Below are positions 21,470-30,582 of a DNA stretch of 64,000 nucleotides, one piece after another; positions within the stretch are counted from its first letter, which is position 1, and every line of letters starts with the position of its first letter. Below the pieces are notes generated by a model. The model was not told the DNA's origin. It saw nothing but the letters and a program-made list of their open reading frames with translations, and did no database searches. Source of the DNA: Pseudomonas fluorescens (lineage in GTDB: Bacteria > Pseudomonadota > Gammaproteobacteria > Pseudomonadales > Pseudomonadaceae); NCBI RefSeq assembly GCF_000730425.1, contig NZ_CP008896.1, positions 3,410,001-3,474,000 of the forward strand, read 5' to 3'. The position numbers were made by a program, and so were the translations under genes.

Positions 21470-22315
21470 ATGTCCCAAGACCGTCGCTACAGCTTCGAGT
21501 TCTTCCCGACCAAGACCGATGCTGGGCATGAAAAACTAATGGCGACTGCCAAGCAGTTGGCCAGCTACAACCCCGATTTCTTCTCCTGCACCTACGGCGC
21601 AGGCGGCTCGACCCGTGACCGTACGATCAACACCGTATTGCAGCTGGAAAGCGAGGCCAAGGTGCCCGCCGCTCCGCACTTGTCGTGCGTGGGCGACAGC
21701 AAGGATGACCTGCGCGGCCTGCTGACCCAATACAAGGCTGCCGGCATCAAGCGTATCGTCGCCTTGCGCGGCGACCTGCCGTCGGGCATGGGCATGGCCA
21801 GCGGCGAGCTGCGCTACGCCAATGACCTGGTGAGCTTCATTCGTGAAGAAACCGCTGATCACTTCCATATCGAAGTGGCTGCCTACCCGGAAATGCACCC
21901 ACAGGCACGTAATTTCGAAGACGATCTCAACAACTTCGTCCGTAAGGCCAATGCCGGCGCCAACAGTGCAATCACCCAATACTTCTTCAACGCCGACAGC
22001 TACTTCTACTTCGTCGAGCGTGTGCAGGCCCTGGGTGTGAATATCCCGATCGTGCCGGGCATCATGCCGATCACCAACTACAGCAAGCTGGCGCGCTTCT
22101 CTGACGCCTGCGGTGCAGAGATCCCACGCTGGGTACGCAAACAACTGGAAGCCTATGGCGATGACGTCAAGAGCATCCAGGCCTTCGGCGAGCAAGTCAT
22201 CAGTGAGATGTGCGAGACCTTGCTGCAAGGTGGCGCGCCAGGGCTGCACTTCTACACCCTGAACCAGGCTGACCCGAGCCTGGCAATCTGGAATAACCTC
22301 AAGCTGCCACGCTGA
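21470..22315 (+). CDS. metF: 5,10-Methylenetetrahydrofolate reductase
   Basis: Reduces methylene-THF to methyl-THF with FAD and NADH, supplying the methyl group for methionine synthesis. The 281-residue protein begins SQDRRYSFEFFPTKTDAG, the family's FEFFPPK-type N-terminus, and shows FSCTYGAGGSTRDRT, ALRGDLPSG (FAD/folate loop), EVAAYPEMHP and ITQYFFNADSY. Together with ahcY and metK in this window it covers most of the activated methyl cycle. RBS is a weak AGGG about ten bases before the ATG. Confidence 0.97.
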   Translation: MSQDRRYSFEFFPTKTDAGHEKLMATAKQLASYNPDFFSCTYGAGGSTRDRTINTVLQLESEAKVPAAPHLSCVGDSKDDLRGLLTQYKAAGIKRIVALRGDLPSGMGMASGELRYANDLVSFIREETADHFHIEVAAYPEMHPQARNFEDDLNNFVRKANAGANSAITQYFFNADSYFYFVERVQALGVNIPIVPGIMPITNYSKLARFSDACGAEIPRWVRKQLEAYGDDVKSIQAFGEQVISEMCETLLQGGAPGLHFYTLNQADPSLAIWNNLKLPR

Positions 22316-22444
22316 GGCTGCCCGCCTGTACCGCCAGCCCGGATTTCGTCCTGGCTCGGCGGCACAATAAAAGTTCAGGTTTGCGACCTGAAGATCCCCG
22401 ATCCAGAGCTTCTCTTTAACCTGAGACAGTCGTAACCTCAGGGT

Positions 22445-23248
22445 ATGCCCGTCATTCTCCAGCTGTTGACCGCCGTTCTTTTCACTTGCCTGAGCCTGAC
22501 CGCCCACGGCGAGAAACTGCGTATTGTCACCGAGCCCTGGGCACCTTACGTCTATGAAGAAAACGGCCAGATGCGCGGGCTCGACTACGAGACCACTGTC
22601 ATCGTGTTCCAGCGCCTGGGCATCGAGGTGCAATGGCAGTTCCTGCCCTGGAAGCGCTGCCTGGCGATGCTCGACCAGGGCCTGGCCGATGGCGCGCTGG
22701 ATATTTTTCACAGCCACGAACGGGACGCAGCGCTGCTTTACCCCAGCGAACCGCTATCCCAGGTTGAGTTTGTAATGTTCTACGCCAACGCAAACCCACA
22801 TCCCTTCAAGACCCTGCAAGAGCTGCGGGGCCTGACCATCGGCACCTCGCCAGGCTACCTGTACAGCACCGAGTTCAGCGACTCCACACTGTTTACCCGC
22901 GAGCCGGCCCCCAGCCACGAAGCCAACTTCGGCAAACTGGCCCGTGGTCGGATTGATCTTGTGATCACCGACCGCCGGGTCGGCCAGCATGTGCTCAAGC
23001 AGTTAGGCCTGGAAAACCAGATTACCCAGGCGGCGCCGGTGATCAGCAGCCAGAAGCAATTCCTTGCCGTACGCCGGGGCGCGGGCATGGACCTGCTGGT
23101 GCAGCGCTTTGCCGCCGAACTCAAGCGTTTCAAGCAAGAGCCCGCCTATGCAGCCCTGCGGGCAAGATATGCCAGCGCCAGTGCGCAAAAAGCCCCGGCG
23201 CTACAGCTTCACGACACCGTTGAGCAGCAGGAAAGCAGCGCGCAGTGA
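22445..23248 (+). CDS. Periplasmic solute-binding protein, family 3
   Basis: A 267-residue protein with a signal peptide ending LTAHG, followed by the SBP_bac_3 pattern: LRIVTEPWAPYVYEENGQMRGLDYE (N-terminal ligand lobe), WKRCLAMLDQGLADGAL, TIGTSPGYLYS and GRIDLVITDRRVG. Proteins of this kind bind polar amino acids or act as sensors. No ABC permease or ATPase gene is adjacent, so it may work with a transporter encoded elsewhere or have another role. Ligand not predictable. Confidence 0.85.
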   Translation: MPVILQLLTAVLFTCLSLTAHGEKLRIVTEPWAPYVYEENGQMRGLDYETTVIVFQRLGIEVQWQFLPWKRCLAMLDQGLADGALDIFHSHERDAALLYPSEPLSQVEFVMFYANANPHPFKTLQELRGLTIGTSPGYLYSTEFSDSTLFTREPAPSHEANFGKLARGRIDLVITDRRVGQHVLKQLGLENQITQAAPVISSQKQFLAVRRGAGMDLLVQRFAAELKRFKQEPAYAALRARYASASAQKAPALQLHDTVEQQESSAQ

Positions 23249-23254
23249 TTGCTC

Positions 23255-23263
23255 TGTTATACT
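23255..23263 (+). promoter_or_regulatory. Extended -10 promoter for rhlE
   Basis: TGT-TATACT is an extended -10 element (TGn before the hexamer) without a clear -35. It overlaps the region just after the solute-binding protein gene. It would give a leader of about 200 bases before the helicase ATG; that leader contains GC-rich inverted segments but no riboswitch class I recognise. Confidence 0.5.
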
Positions 23264-23471
23264 CCGGCCTTTCCGCCAGGCTTACGCCCGGCCGCTGTGG
23301 TCGTATCACAGGCATCCAACCCCGCTACTGCGCAGCTTTGCAGCCCGCGCGAGCTGTTGGAGTGCCTGCCAGGCGCAGCAGGACCGGACGGGATTGCGTT
23401 CCTCTAAGCGCCATTCGCGCCCGGCAAGATTATCCCTTTGGGCCAAGCCCTAACTACAAACAGGATTACTC

Positions 23472-25349
23472 ATGTCCTTTGCTTCCCTCGGTCTCTCCGA
23501 GGCTTTAGTCCGCGCCATCGAGGCAGCGGGCTATACCGAGCCTACTCCGGTGCAACAGCGGGCCATTCCCGCCGTGTTGCAAGGTCGCGACCTGATGGTC
23601 GCGGCTCAGACAGGTACTGGTAAAACCGGCGGTTTCGCCCTCCCGATTCTGGAGCGGTTGTTCCCCAACGGTCACCCGGACAAATCCCAGCGTCACGGCC
23701 CGCGCCAACCGCGCGTGCTGGTCCTGACCCCAACCCGCGAACTCGCCGCACAAGTGCATGACAGCTTCAAGTTGTATGCCCGCGACCTGAAGTTCGTCAG
23801 CGCCTGCATCTTCGGCGGCGTCGGCATGAACCCACAGGTTCAGGCCATGTCCCGCGGGGTAGACGTGCTGGTCGCCTGCCCGGGTCGCCTGCTCGACCTG
23901 TGCGGCCAAGGCAGCGTCGATTTGTCCCACGTGGAAATCCTCGTGCTGGACGAAGCCGACCGCATGCTCGACATGGGCTTTGTCCATGACGTGAAGAAAG
24001 TCCTCGCACGCCTGCCGGCCAAGCGTCAGAACCTGCTGTTCTCGGCAACGTTCTCCAACGACATCACCGCCCTGGCCGGCAAGCTGCTGCACAACCCGGA
24101 GCGCATCGAAGTCACGCCGCCCAACACCACGGTCGAGCGTATCGAGCAACGAGTGTTCCGCCTGCCAGCCAGCCACAAACGCTCGCTGTTGGCCCACCTG
24201 ATCACCGCCGGCGCCTGGGAACAGGTGCTGGTGTTCACCCGCACCAAGCACGGCGCCAACCGCCTGGCCGAGTACCTGGACAAGCACGGCCTGACCGCCG
24301 TCGCCATCCACGGCAACAAGAGCCAGAACGCACGGACCAAGGCCCTGGCCGACTTCAAGGCCGGCACCGTACGGATCCTGGTCGCCACCGATATCGCCGC
24401 CCGCGGCCTGGATATCGACCAACTGCCACACGTGGTCAACTTCGAGCTGCCAAACGTCGATGAAGACTACGTGCACCGTATCGGCCGTACTGGCCGTGCC
24501 GGTCGTTCGGGCGAGGCCATTTCCCTGGTTGCCCCGGATGAAGAAAAACTGCTGAAAAGCATCGAGCGCATGACCAAGCAGAAAATCGCCGACGGCGACC
24601 TGATGGGCTTCGATGCCAGCACCGTGGAAGCCGAAAAGCCGGAAGTGCGTGAACGTCCGGACGTGCGTAACCCGCGCAACCCACGGGGTCCGAAGGGCGA
24701 TGGCCCGAACGGCGGCGGCGGTGGTGGCGGTGGTCGTCGCGACAAAGGCAAGGACAAGGGCGGCAAGGACAAGGCGCCGACCAACGGCCGTGGCGAACGC
24801 CCAGCCCGTGAGCAAAAGCCCCGCGAAGGCACCCCGGCCCGCGAACAGCGCCAGCCGAGCCAGCCGCCACGCGCCGCTGCTGACCGCGCACCGGACGAGT
24901 TCCTCGACGATGACGTGGATAACTTCGGTAACCGCGTAGACTACGTGCCCCAGGCCAAACCGGCCCAGGGCCGTGGTCGTCGCCCTGGTGCCCCTGCCCA
25001 GGGCGCAGGCGCTCCGCGCACCGGCGGCCAGCCACAGGGTCGCCAGAACGGTCCGCGCAGCAGCAACGGCGCCACCACGGGCACCCCACCGGCCAAGCGC
25101 AATGGTCCGCGTAACGGCGCTCCACGTGATGGCCAGGCCCGTCGCGAAGAGTCGCGCAACCGCCGCCCTGCGCGTGACGAGCAGCCCCGCGCCTCCGAGC
25201 CTGCCGTGCAGAACCCGCGCAGCGGCACGACGCCGAAGATCATCCACAAGGAGTCGAAAAGCGATCGCTTCCCGACACCTGAGCAGTTGGACCAACTGCC
25301 AGGCCGCCCTCGTGGTGAGAAACCTGCGTTGCTGACCCGCAACCGCTAG
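23472..25349 (+). CDS. rhlE: DEAD-box RNA helicase, RhlE type
   Basis: A 625-residue ATP-dependent RNA helicase. The RecA core occupies residues 1 to about 375: Q motif (FASLGLS...[10 protein letters not shown]), motif I AQTGTGKT (45-52), PTRELA, DEAD (160-163), SAT (191-193) and [11 protein letters not shown]. Residues about 380-625 are a low-complexity, basic, Arg/Pro/Gly/Asn-rich tail with a run of glycines, probably disordered and RNA-binding. Gene position next to metF matches the locus known as rhlE2 in P. aeruginosa, whose tail contacts RNase E; that role here is inferred. ATG follows AGGATTACTC. Confidence 0.95.
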   Translation: MSFASLGLSEALVRAIEAAGYTEPTPVQQRAIPAVLQGRDLMVAAQTGTGKTGGFALPILERLFPNGHPDKSQRHGPRQPRVLVLTPTRELAAQVHDSFKLYARDLKFVSACIFGGVGMNPQVQAMSRGVDVLVACPGRLLDLCGQGSVDLSHVEILVLDEADRMLDMGFVHDVKKVLARLPAKRQNLLFSATFSNDITALAGKLLHNPERIEVTPPNTTVERIEQRVFRLPASHKRSLLAHLITAGAWEQVLVFTRTKHGANRLAEYLDKHGLTAVAIHGNKSQNARTKALADFKAGTVRILVATDIAARGLDIDQLPHVVNFELPNVDEDYVHRIGRTGRAGRSGEAISLVAPDEEKLLKSIERMTKQKIADGDLMGFDASTVEAEKPEVRERPDVRNPRNPRGPKGDGPNGGGGGGGGRRDKGKDKGGKDKAPTNGRGERPAREQKPREGTPAREQRQPSQPPRAAADRAPDEFLDDDVDNFGNRVDYVPQAKPAQGRGRRPGAPAQGAGAPRTGGQPQGRQNGPRSSNGATTGTPPAKRNGPRNGAPRDGQARREESRNRRPARDEQPRASEPAVQNPRSGTTPKIIHKESKSDRFPTPEQLDQLPGRPRGEKPALLTRNR

Positions 25350-25360
25350 GTTCCAGGCAT

Positions 25361-25399
25361 AAAAAACGCCCCGTATCTTGCGATACGGGGCGTTTTTTT
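25361..25399. terminator. Bidirectional terminator after rhlE
   Basis: AAAAAA, stem CGCCCCGTATC / GATACGGGGCG with loop TTGC, then TTTTTTT. It works for rhlE and, on the other strand, for the convergent yceI-type gene. Confidence 0.95.
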
Positions 25400-25412
25400 A
25401 TGTCCTCAAACC

Positions 25413-25499
25413 TGTAGGAGCCGGCTTGCCGGCGATGGTGGCCTTGAAGCCATCTCAAAACTTGAAGGCCTCATCGCCGGCGAGCCGGCTGGCTCCTAC
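25413..25499. repeat. Paired inverted REP between convergent rhlE and yceI
   Basis: Left unit TGTAGGAGCCGGCTTGCCGG, right unit CCGGCGAGCCGGCTGGCTCC. The right unit carries a small GGCT duplication. This is the CCGGC-type REP variant. Confidence 0.87.
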
Positions 25500-25509
25500 G
25501 GGCGAAGCA

Positions 25510-26109
25510 TTACTTCGCTTTCACACCTTCAAAAGTGATGTACAGATCAACTTTGTCGGACTGTGGACCAACGTCCATGCCTTTGTCGTGGAACGCTTTA
25601 CGGCTGATGCTAGTGGTGCCTTCAAAGCCGGCACGGTAGCCGCCCCAAGGATCCTTGCCTTCGCCCAGGAAGGTCGCCTTGACCACGATTGGCTTGGTGA
25701 CACCGTGGAACGTCAGGTCACCGGTCACATCGGCGGTCAGCTTGCCGTCAGCATTCTTGCCGGTTGGCTTGACGCTGGTGGAGACAAACTTGGCATCAGG
25801 GAATTTGCCCGACTCCAGGAAATCCTTGCTGTTAACGTGCTTGTCGCGCTCGGCATGGTTGCTGAAGACACTGGCAGTGCGCACATTCACTTCGATCTTG
25901 GCCTCTTCAGGCTTAGCTGCATCGAAGCTGAACTTGCCGTCCAGATCCTTGAAAGTACCGGTAATGAAGCTATAGCCCAAGTGACTGACTTTGAAATCGA
26001 CAAAGGCGTGCTGGCCTTCCTTGTCGATCACGTAGTCAGCAGCCATCACCGAACCGGCAGACAGCAGAGCAGAACCGATTGCCAGAGCGGCGAGAGTTTT
26101 TTTCAACAT
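25510..26109 (-). CDS. YceI family periplasmic protein
   Basis: A 199-residue protein with a signal peptide (to VMAA) and a complete YceI beta-barrel that binds isoprenoid-type lipids: [45 protein letters not shown] and [17 protein letters not shown]. The start MLKKTLAA is favoured over an upstream codon because it opens the signal peptide. The cytochrome b561 gene lies just upstream on the same strand, the arrangement seen in many proteobacteria, which suggests joint work on a lipid-soluble redox carrier. Confidence 0.94.
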   Translation of the reverse strand: MLKKTLAALAIGSALLSAGSVMAADYVIDKEGQHAFVDFKVSHLGYSFITGTFKDLDGKFSFDAAKPEEAKIEVNVRTASVFSNHAERDKHVNSKDFLESGKFPDAKFVSTSVKPTGKNADGKLTADVTGDLTFHGVTKPIVVKATFLGEGKDPWGGYRAGFEGTTSISRKAFHDKGMDVGPQSDKVDLYITFEGVKAK

Positions 26110-26141
26110 ACTTTCTATTCCTTGTGAGTCGAGGTTGAACA

Positions 26142-26693
26142 TCAGGCTTTGCGCCCCAGCATACGAACCAGGGTCACATCACGATCTATAAAGTGGTGTT
26201 TCAAGGCGACTATGCCATGCAGGCCGGCGAAGACCACCAACACCCAGGCCAGGTACAAATGCACCAGGCCGGCTACGTCTGCCTGGTCCGGTAGACCGGA
26301 AACCACGGCAGGAATTTCAAACAAACCAAACACCGGGATCCCGACACCGTCTGCGGTGGAAATCAGGTAGCCGGCAATCATCACGGCAAACAGCCCCAGA
26401 TACAGGAACCCGTGGCCAAACGCCGCGCCAATCCGGGTCATGCGGCTATAACTGGCCAGTGGTGGCGGCGGTGGGCTGAGCAGACGCCAGACGATACGCA
26501 GCAGCATCACCGCAAACAGCGTAATGCCAATGCTTTTGTGCAAGTCCGGCGCGTCTTTGCGCCACAGGCTGTAGTAGTCAAGACCGACCATCCACAGGCC
26601 CAACGCGAACAGACCGAACACCACCAGTGCCACACTCCAGTGAATAACAATGCTGACCCAGCCGTAGCGGGTCGATGTGTTTCGTAGTTGCAT
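26142..26693 (-). CDS. Cytochrome b561 family protein
   Basis: A 183-residue, four-helix di-haem membrane protein. Histidine positions typical of the family are seen in [37 protein letters not shown] and [28 protein letters not shown]. It likely passes electrons between quinone and periplasmic partners. Transcribed with the YceI gene. The regulatory region upstream contains a 7-bp inverted repeat. Confidence 0.93.
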   Translation of the reverse strand: MQLRNTSTRYGWVSIVIHWSVALVVFGLFALGLWMVGLDYYSLWRKDAPDLHKSIGITLFAVMLLRIVWRLLSPPPPPLASYSRMTRIGAAFGHGFLYLGLFAVMIAGYLISTADGVGIPVFGLFEIPAVVSGLPDQADVAGLVHLYLAWVLVVFAGLHGIVALKHHFIDRDVTLVRMLGRKA

Positions 26694-26768
26694 TCCCCAA
26701 ATCCCGTAAGAGCCGTGCCCAAGACTAGCGTTTTACCTATCGATATAAAGCGGAAATTTTTGCTTTGA

Positions 26769-26789
26769 AAGATCGATTTATCCGATCTT
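26769..26789. promoter_or_regulatory. Inverted repeat between cytochrome b561 and bioA
   Basis: AAGATCG, seven bases, CGATCTT. It lies in the 274-base divergent region, 76 bases before the cytochrome gene and 179 before bioA. It is AT-rich around it, unlike the neighbouring coding DNA, and could be an operator for either gene. No T-run follows. Confidence 0.4.
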
Positions 26790-26967
26790 GAGCCTATGAA
26801 CAGTAAATTAACTAGGGATTAAGGACTATTCAGCACAAACGTGACAGACCGTCCTGCATTTACCACCAATTCATCGTTCATGGGTTGTGACACCGCCCGC
26901 CATTGCATAGGCTTGCGCGATTGTTTTGCCTGCGCGGTTCACGGCAGCGCTTCGAGGAGACTAAAAC

Positions 26968-28374
26968 ATGGGCTTGAATAACCAGTGGATGCAACGCGAC
27001 CTCGCGGTGCTGTGGCATCCCTGCACCCAGATGAAAGACCACCAGCAACTGCCGCTGGTGCCGATCAAGCGCGGCGAAGGCGTGTGGCTGGAAGACTTCG
27101 AAGGCAAGCGCTACCTCGATGCCGTCAGCTCCTGGTGGGTCAACGTATTCGGCCACGCCAACCCGCGCATCAACCAACGCATCAAGGATCAGGTGGACCA
27201 GCTGGAGCACGTGATCCTCGCCGGGTTCAGCCACCAGCCGGTGATCGAGCTGTCCGAGCGCCTGGTGAAGATCACACCCGAAGGCCTGACCCGCTGCTTC
27301 TACGCAGACAACGGCTCATCGTGCATCGAAGTCGCGCTGAAGATGAGCTTTCACTACTGGCTCAACCGCGACCAGCCGAAGAAAAAGCGCTTTGTCACCC
27401 TGACCAACAGCTACCACGGCGAAACCATCGCCGCAATGTCGGTAGGCGATGTGCCGTTGTTCACCGAGACTTACAAGGCCCTGCTGCTGGACACCATCAA
27501 GGTGCCGAGCCCGGACTGCTACCTGCGCCCCGAGGGCATGAGCTGGGAAGCACACTCGCGCAACCTGTTCCAGGCCATGGAGCAGACCCTGGCAGACCAC
27601 CACGAAACCGTCGCCGCGGTGATCGTCGAGCCGCTCATCCAGGGCGCCGGTGGCATGCGCATGTACCACCCGGTGTACCTCAAGCTGCTGCGCGAAGCCT
27701 GCGACCGCTATGGCGTGCACCTGATCCACGACGAAATCGCCGTAGGCTTCGGCCGTACCGGCAGCCTGTTCGCCTGTGAGCAGGCAGGCATCCGCCCGGA
27801 CTTCCTGTGCCTGTCCAAGGCCCTGACCGGCGGTTATCTGCCACTGGCCGCCGTGGTCACCACCGAAGAGGTGTACAGCGCCTTCTACGACGACTATCCA
27901 ACCCTGCGTGCCTTCCTGCATTCCCACAGCTACACCGGCAACCCGCTGGCATGTGCGGCGGCCCTGGCGACCCTGGATATCTTCGAAGAAGACAACGTCA
28001 TCGAGAACAATAAGGCCCTGGCCCAGCGCATGGCTACGGCCACCGCCCACCTGGTGGACCATCCCCATGTGTCCGAAGTGCGCCAGACCGGCATGGTGCT
28101 GGCCATCGAGATGGTGCAGGACAAGGCCACCAAGACCGCCTACCCCTGGCAGGAACGACGCGGCCTGAAAGTGTTCGAGCATGCCCTGGAGCGTGGTGCA
28201 CTGCTGCGGCCCCTGGGCAGCGTGGTGTACTTCCTGCCGCCCTACGTGATTACCCCGGAGCAGATCGACTTCCTGGCCGAAGTGGCCACTGAGGGCGTTG
28301 ATATCGCCACCCATAGCAAAGTCAGTGTGGCCGTGCCCAAGGACTTCCACCCAGGCTTTCGCGACCCCGGCTAA
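26968..28374 (+). CDS. bioA: Adenosylmethionine-8-amino-7-oxononanoate aminotransferase
   Basis: A PLP enzyme of biotin synthesis that uses S-adenosylmethionine as amino donor. It has 468 residues. Class III aminotransferase signatures are clear: WHPCTQMKDH near the N-terminus, SSWWVNVFGHANPRIN, YADNGSSCIEVALKMS, SYHGETIAAMSVGD, HDEIAVGFGRTGSLF, and the PLP-lysine in LCLSKALTGGYLPLA. The WHPCTQM block distinguishes BioA from related transaminases. ATG follows GAGGAGA. No other bio gene is present; it runs co-directionally with rsmE. Confidence 0.95.
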   Translation: MGLNNQWMQRDLAVLWHPCTQMKDHQQLPLVPIKRGEGVWLEDFEGKRYLDAVSSWWVNVFGHANPRINQRIKDQVDQLEHVILAGFSHQPVIELSERLVKITPEGLTRCFYADNGSSCIEVALKMSFHYWLNRDQPKKKRFVTLTNSYHGETIAAMSVGDVPLFTETYKALLLDTIKVPSPDCYLRPEGMSWEAHSRNLFQAMEQTLADHHETVAAVIVEPLIQGAGGMRMYHPVYLKLLREACDRYGVHLIHDEIAVGFGRTGSLFACEQAGIRPDFLCLSKALTGGYLPLAAVVTTEEVYSAFYDDYPTLRAFLHSHSYTGNPLACAAALATLDIFEEDNVIENNKALAQRMATATAHLVDHPHVSEVRQTGMVLAIEMVQDKATKTAYPWQERRGLKVFEHALERGALLRPLGSVVYFLPPYVITPEQIDFLAEVATEGVDIATHSKVSVAVPKDFHPGFRDPG

Positions 28375-28440
28375 CCCTCCTACAGGAAAACCGTCGCTCC
28401 CGCTGCATAGCAACACACACATTATTTGCAGAGAACAGAA

Positions 28441-29160
28441 ATGAGACTGTCCCGTTTTTTCACCGATACCCCGCTGAGCCTCGGCGACCACGAGTTGCCT
28501 GAAGCCCAGGCGCATTACATCAGCCGCGTGTTGCGTATGAACGAAGGCGATGCCGTGCAACTGTTCGACGGTTCTGGCCAGGAGTTTCGCGGCAGTCTGC
28601 TGGAAGTCGGGAAAAAACGCGTGACGGTGCAACTCACCGAAGCCTTCGCCGGCCCGCTCGAATCGCCGTTGCACATTCATCTGGGCCAGGGCCTGTCCCG
28701 TGGCGAGCGCATGGATTGGGCGATCCAGAAAGCCACCGAGCTTGGGGTCAACGCCATTACGCCGATCTTCAGCGAGCGCTGCGAAGTGCGCCTCAAGGAC
28801 GAACGTGCCGACAAACGCCTGCTGCACTGGCGCCAGGTCGCCATCAGCGCCTGTGAGCAATGCGGGCGCTCTACGGTGCCGGTGATTCACCCACCACAGT
28901 TGCTGGCTGATTGGTTGAAACAGGTCGAGGCAGATTTGAAGTTGGTGCTGCACCCGGTGGCGGCACCGCTGGTGAGCCACGCCAAGCCGTCGAGCCTGGC
29001 GTTTTTGATCGGGCCGGAGGGTGGCTTGACCGATGGCGAAGTCCAGACCGCACAAGGCGCCGGCTTCCACGCCGCACGGCTCGGCCCGCGAGTGCTGCGC
29101 ACCGAGACGGCGCCCGTCGTCGCGCTATCCGTCGCTCAACAACTCTGGGGCGACTTCTAA
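28441..29160 (+). CDS. rsmE: 16S rRNA m3U1498 methyltransferase
   Basis: A SPOUT-class methyltransferase of 239 residues that modifies U1498 of 16S rRNA. N-terminal PUA-like part: HYISRVLRMNEGDAVQLFDGSG. Trefoil-knot SAM site at the C-terminus: FLIGPEGGLTDGEV and LGPRVLRTETAPVVAL. Start MRLSRFF follows AGAGAACAGAA. It converges on the amino-acid binding-protein gene across a REP pair. Confidence 0.96.
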   Translation: MRLSRFFTDTPLSLGDHELPEAQAHYISRVLRMNEGDAVQLFDGSGQEFRGSLLEVGKKRVTVQLTEAFAGPLESPLHIHLGQGLSRGERMDWAIQKATELGVNAITPIFSERCEVRLKDERADKRLLHWRQVAISACEQCGRSTVPVIHPPQLLADWLKQVEADLKLVLHPVAAPLVSHAKPSSLAFLIGPEGGLTDGEVQTAQGAGFHAARLGPRVLRTETAPVVALSVAQQLWGDF

Positions 29161-29178
29161 GCCCACTTTGCAAACCCA

Positions 29179-29276
29179 ATCAAACGGTAGGCGCTGGCTT
29201 GCCTGCGATGGCGGCATCAAGGCCTGCGCAAGACTTGCGGGCCTCATCGCAGGCAAGCCAGCGCCTACCGTTTTGA
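29179..29276. repeat. Long paired inverted REP between convergent rsmE and binding-protein gene
   Basis: ATCAAACGGTAGGCGCTGGC and the inverted copy ending CGCCTACCGTTTTGAT; arms continue as TTGCCTGCGATG / CATCGCAGGCAA, so about 32 bases pair almost perfectly. GTAGGCGCTGG is a local variant of the REP head. Confidence 0.88.
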
Positions 29277-29292
29277 TCGGGTGCTCGCCTGT

Positions 29293-30195
29293 TTATTCCA
29301 CCGGATCGCTGACCGGCTTGGCAATAATCGCCTTCAGCTCGCTGGTCATGGGGAATTCCAGGTTCAAGCCCTTCGGCGGGATCGGCTGCTCAAACCAGCG
29401 CTGGTAGATCCCATTGATTTCCCCCGAGCGGTACAGCTCGCCCAGGGTCTCGTTGACCACCGCCAGGAACTGCGGGTCGTCCTTGCGCACCATGCAGCTG
29501 TAGATTTCCCGCGACTGCTCCTCGCCCACCACCACCCACTTGTGCGGGTCCTTGGCCTTGGCGCGCTCGCCGTAAAGCAAGGCGTCATCCATATAGAACG
29601 CCACGGCCCGGCCCGATTGCAGCATCTGGAACGCTTCGCCATGGTCCTTGGCGCTGATCACCGACATCTTGAGCTTGTGTTCATGGTTGTAGCTCTTGAG
29701 GAACCGCTCGTTGGTGGTGCCGGCGGTGGTCACCACGTTCTTGCCCCGCAGGTCAGCGAAGCGTTGGATGCCGCTGTCTTTGGCCGTGAGCAACTGGCCC
29801 TTCACGTAGATAAAACCGTAGGAGAACGCCACCTGCTTCTGCCGCTCGGCCGTGACCCCGGTGGAGCCGCACTCAAGGTCCACGGTGCCGTTGATCACCA
29901 ACGGGATGCGCGTCTGCGAGGTGACCAGGTTGTACTTCACGTTGAGCGCAGGCACGCCGGTCTTCTGTTGGATGCGCTCGACAATCTTGCTCGCCAGGTC
30001 CACCGAATAGCCCATGGGCTTGCCGGTAGCGTCACCCACATAGGAAAACGGCACCGACGCATCGCGATAGCCCAGAGTAATGCTCTTGGCATTCGCGACC
30101 TTGGCCAGGGTGCCCGTCAGCAGCGCTTCATTGGCCTGGGCCTGGGCCGTCAACAACAGCCCCAGTGCAGTGCCGATCAACGTGATTTTTTGCAT
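29293..30195 (-). CDS. Amino-acid ABC transporter substrate-binding protein (GltI-like)
   Basis: A 300-residue periplasmic binding protein with a signal peptide ending AQANE. Family-3 features: ITLGYRDASVPFSYVGDATGKPMGYSVDL, NGTVDLECGSTG (the acidic amino-acid pocket seen in glutamate/aspartate binders) and RFADLRGKNVVTTAGTTNE. It is the third gene of a minus-strand set behind a DadA-like oxidase and a RidA protein, so it probably brings in the amino acid they degrade. Permease genes are not in the window. Confidence 0.9.
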   Translation of the reverse strand: MQKITLIGTALGLLLTAQAQANEALLTGTLAKVANAKSITLGYRDASVPFSYVGDATGKPMGYSVDLASKIVERIQQKTGVPALNVKYNLVTSQTRIPLVINGTVDLECGSTGVTAERQKQVAFSYGFIYVKGQLLTAKDSGIQRFADLRGKNVVTTAGTTNERFLKSYNHEHKLKMSVISAKDHGEAFQMLQSGRAVAFYMDDALLYGERAKAKDPHKWVVVGEEQSREIYSCMVRKDDPQFLAVVNETLGELYRSGEINGIYQRWFEQPIPPKGLNLEFPMTSELKAIIAKPVSDPVE

Positions 30196-30219
30196 TGTTA
30201 TTCTCCGTTGGTTTTCTTG

Positions 30220-30573
30220 TTATGGACGGCGGACAGCGATGACGCTGATTTCCACCAGCACACTCGGGCGTGCCAGCTCCGCCTGCAGGGTGGTGCGGGT
30301 CGGTGCCTGGCCGGGCGTAAGCCAGGCAGACCAGGCATCATTCATCGGCGCAAAGCCCTCCTGGATGTTCTTCAGGTAAATGGTCGCGTTGAGCAGATGA
30401 TCCTTGTCGCTGCCGGCCTCGGCCAGCAGCGTATCAATCTTGGCCAGCACTTCCTTGGTCTGGGTGGCGACATCCAGGCCCTCGCCCGGCACCTGGCCGG
30501 AGAGAAACACCAGGTCCTGGAAAGCCACGGCGCCCGACAGGCGATTATTGCTGTTGATCCGGGTGATGGTCAT
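30220..30573 (-). CDS. RidA/YjgF-family enamine/imine deaminase
   Basis: A 117-residue trimeric-type RidA protein that hydrolyses reactive imines and enamines released by amino-acid oxidising enzymes. Visible blocks: VFLSGQVPGE, a KIDTLLAEAGSDKDHLLNATIYLKN helix-strand unit and the substrate arginine in APTRTTLQAELARPSVLVEISVIA. It starts 24 bases before the binding-protein gene and ends 9 bases after the oxidase gene, a natural pairing since the oxidase makes an imine. Confidence 0.93.
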   Translation of the reverse strand: MTITRINSNNRLSGAVAFQDLVFLSGQVPGEGLDVATQTKEVLAKIDTLLAEAGSDKDHLLNATIYLKNIQEGFAPMNDAWSAWLTPGQAPTRTTLQAELARPSVLVEISVIAVRRP

Positions 30574-30582
30574 TGCGCAGCC

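Noticed and set aside
22329..22366. Terminator after metF
   Set aside because: An imperfect GC hairpin is present, but no T-run follows it.
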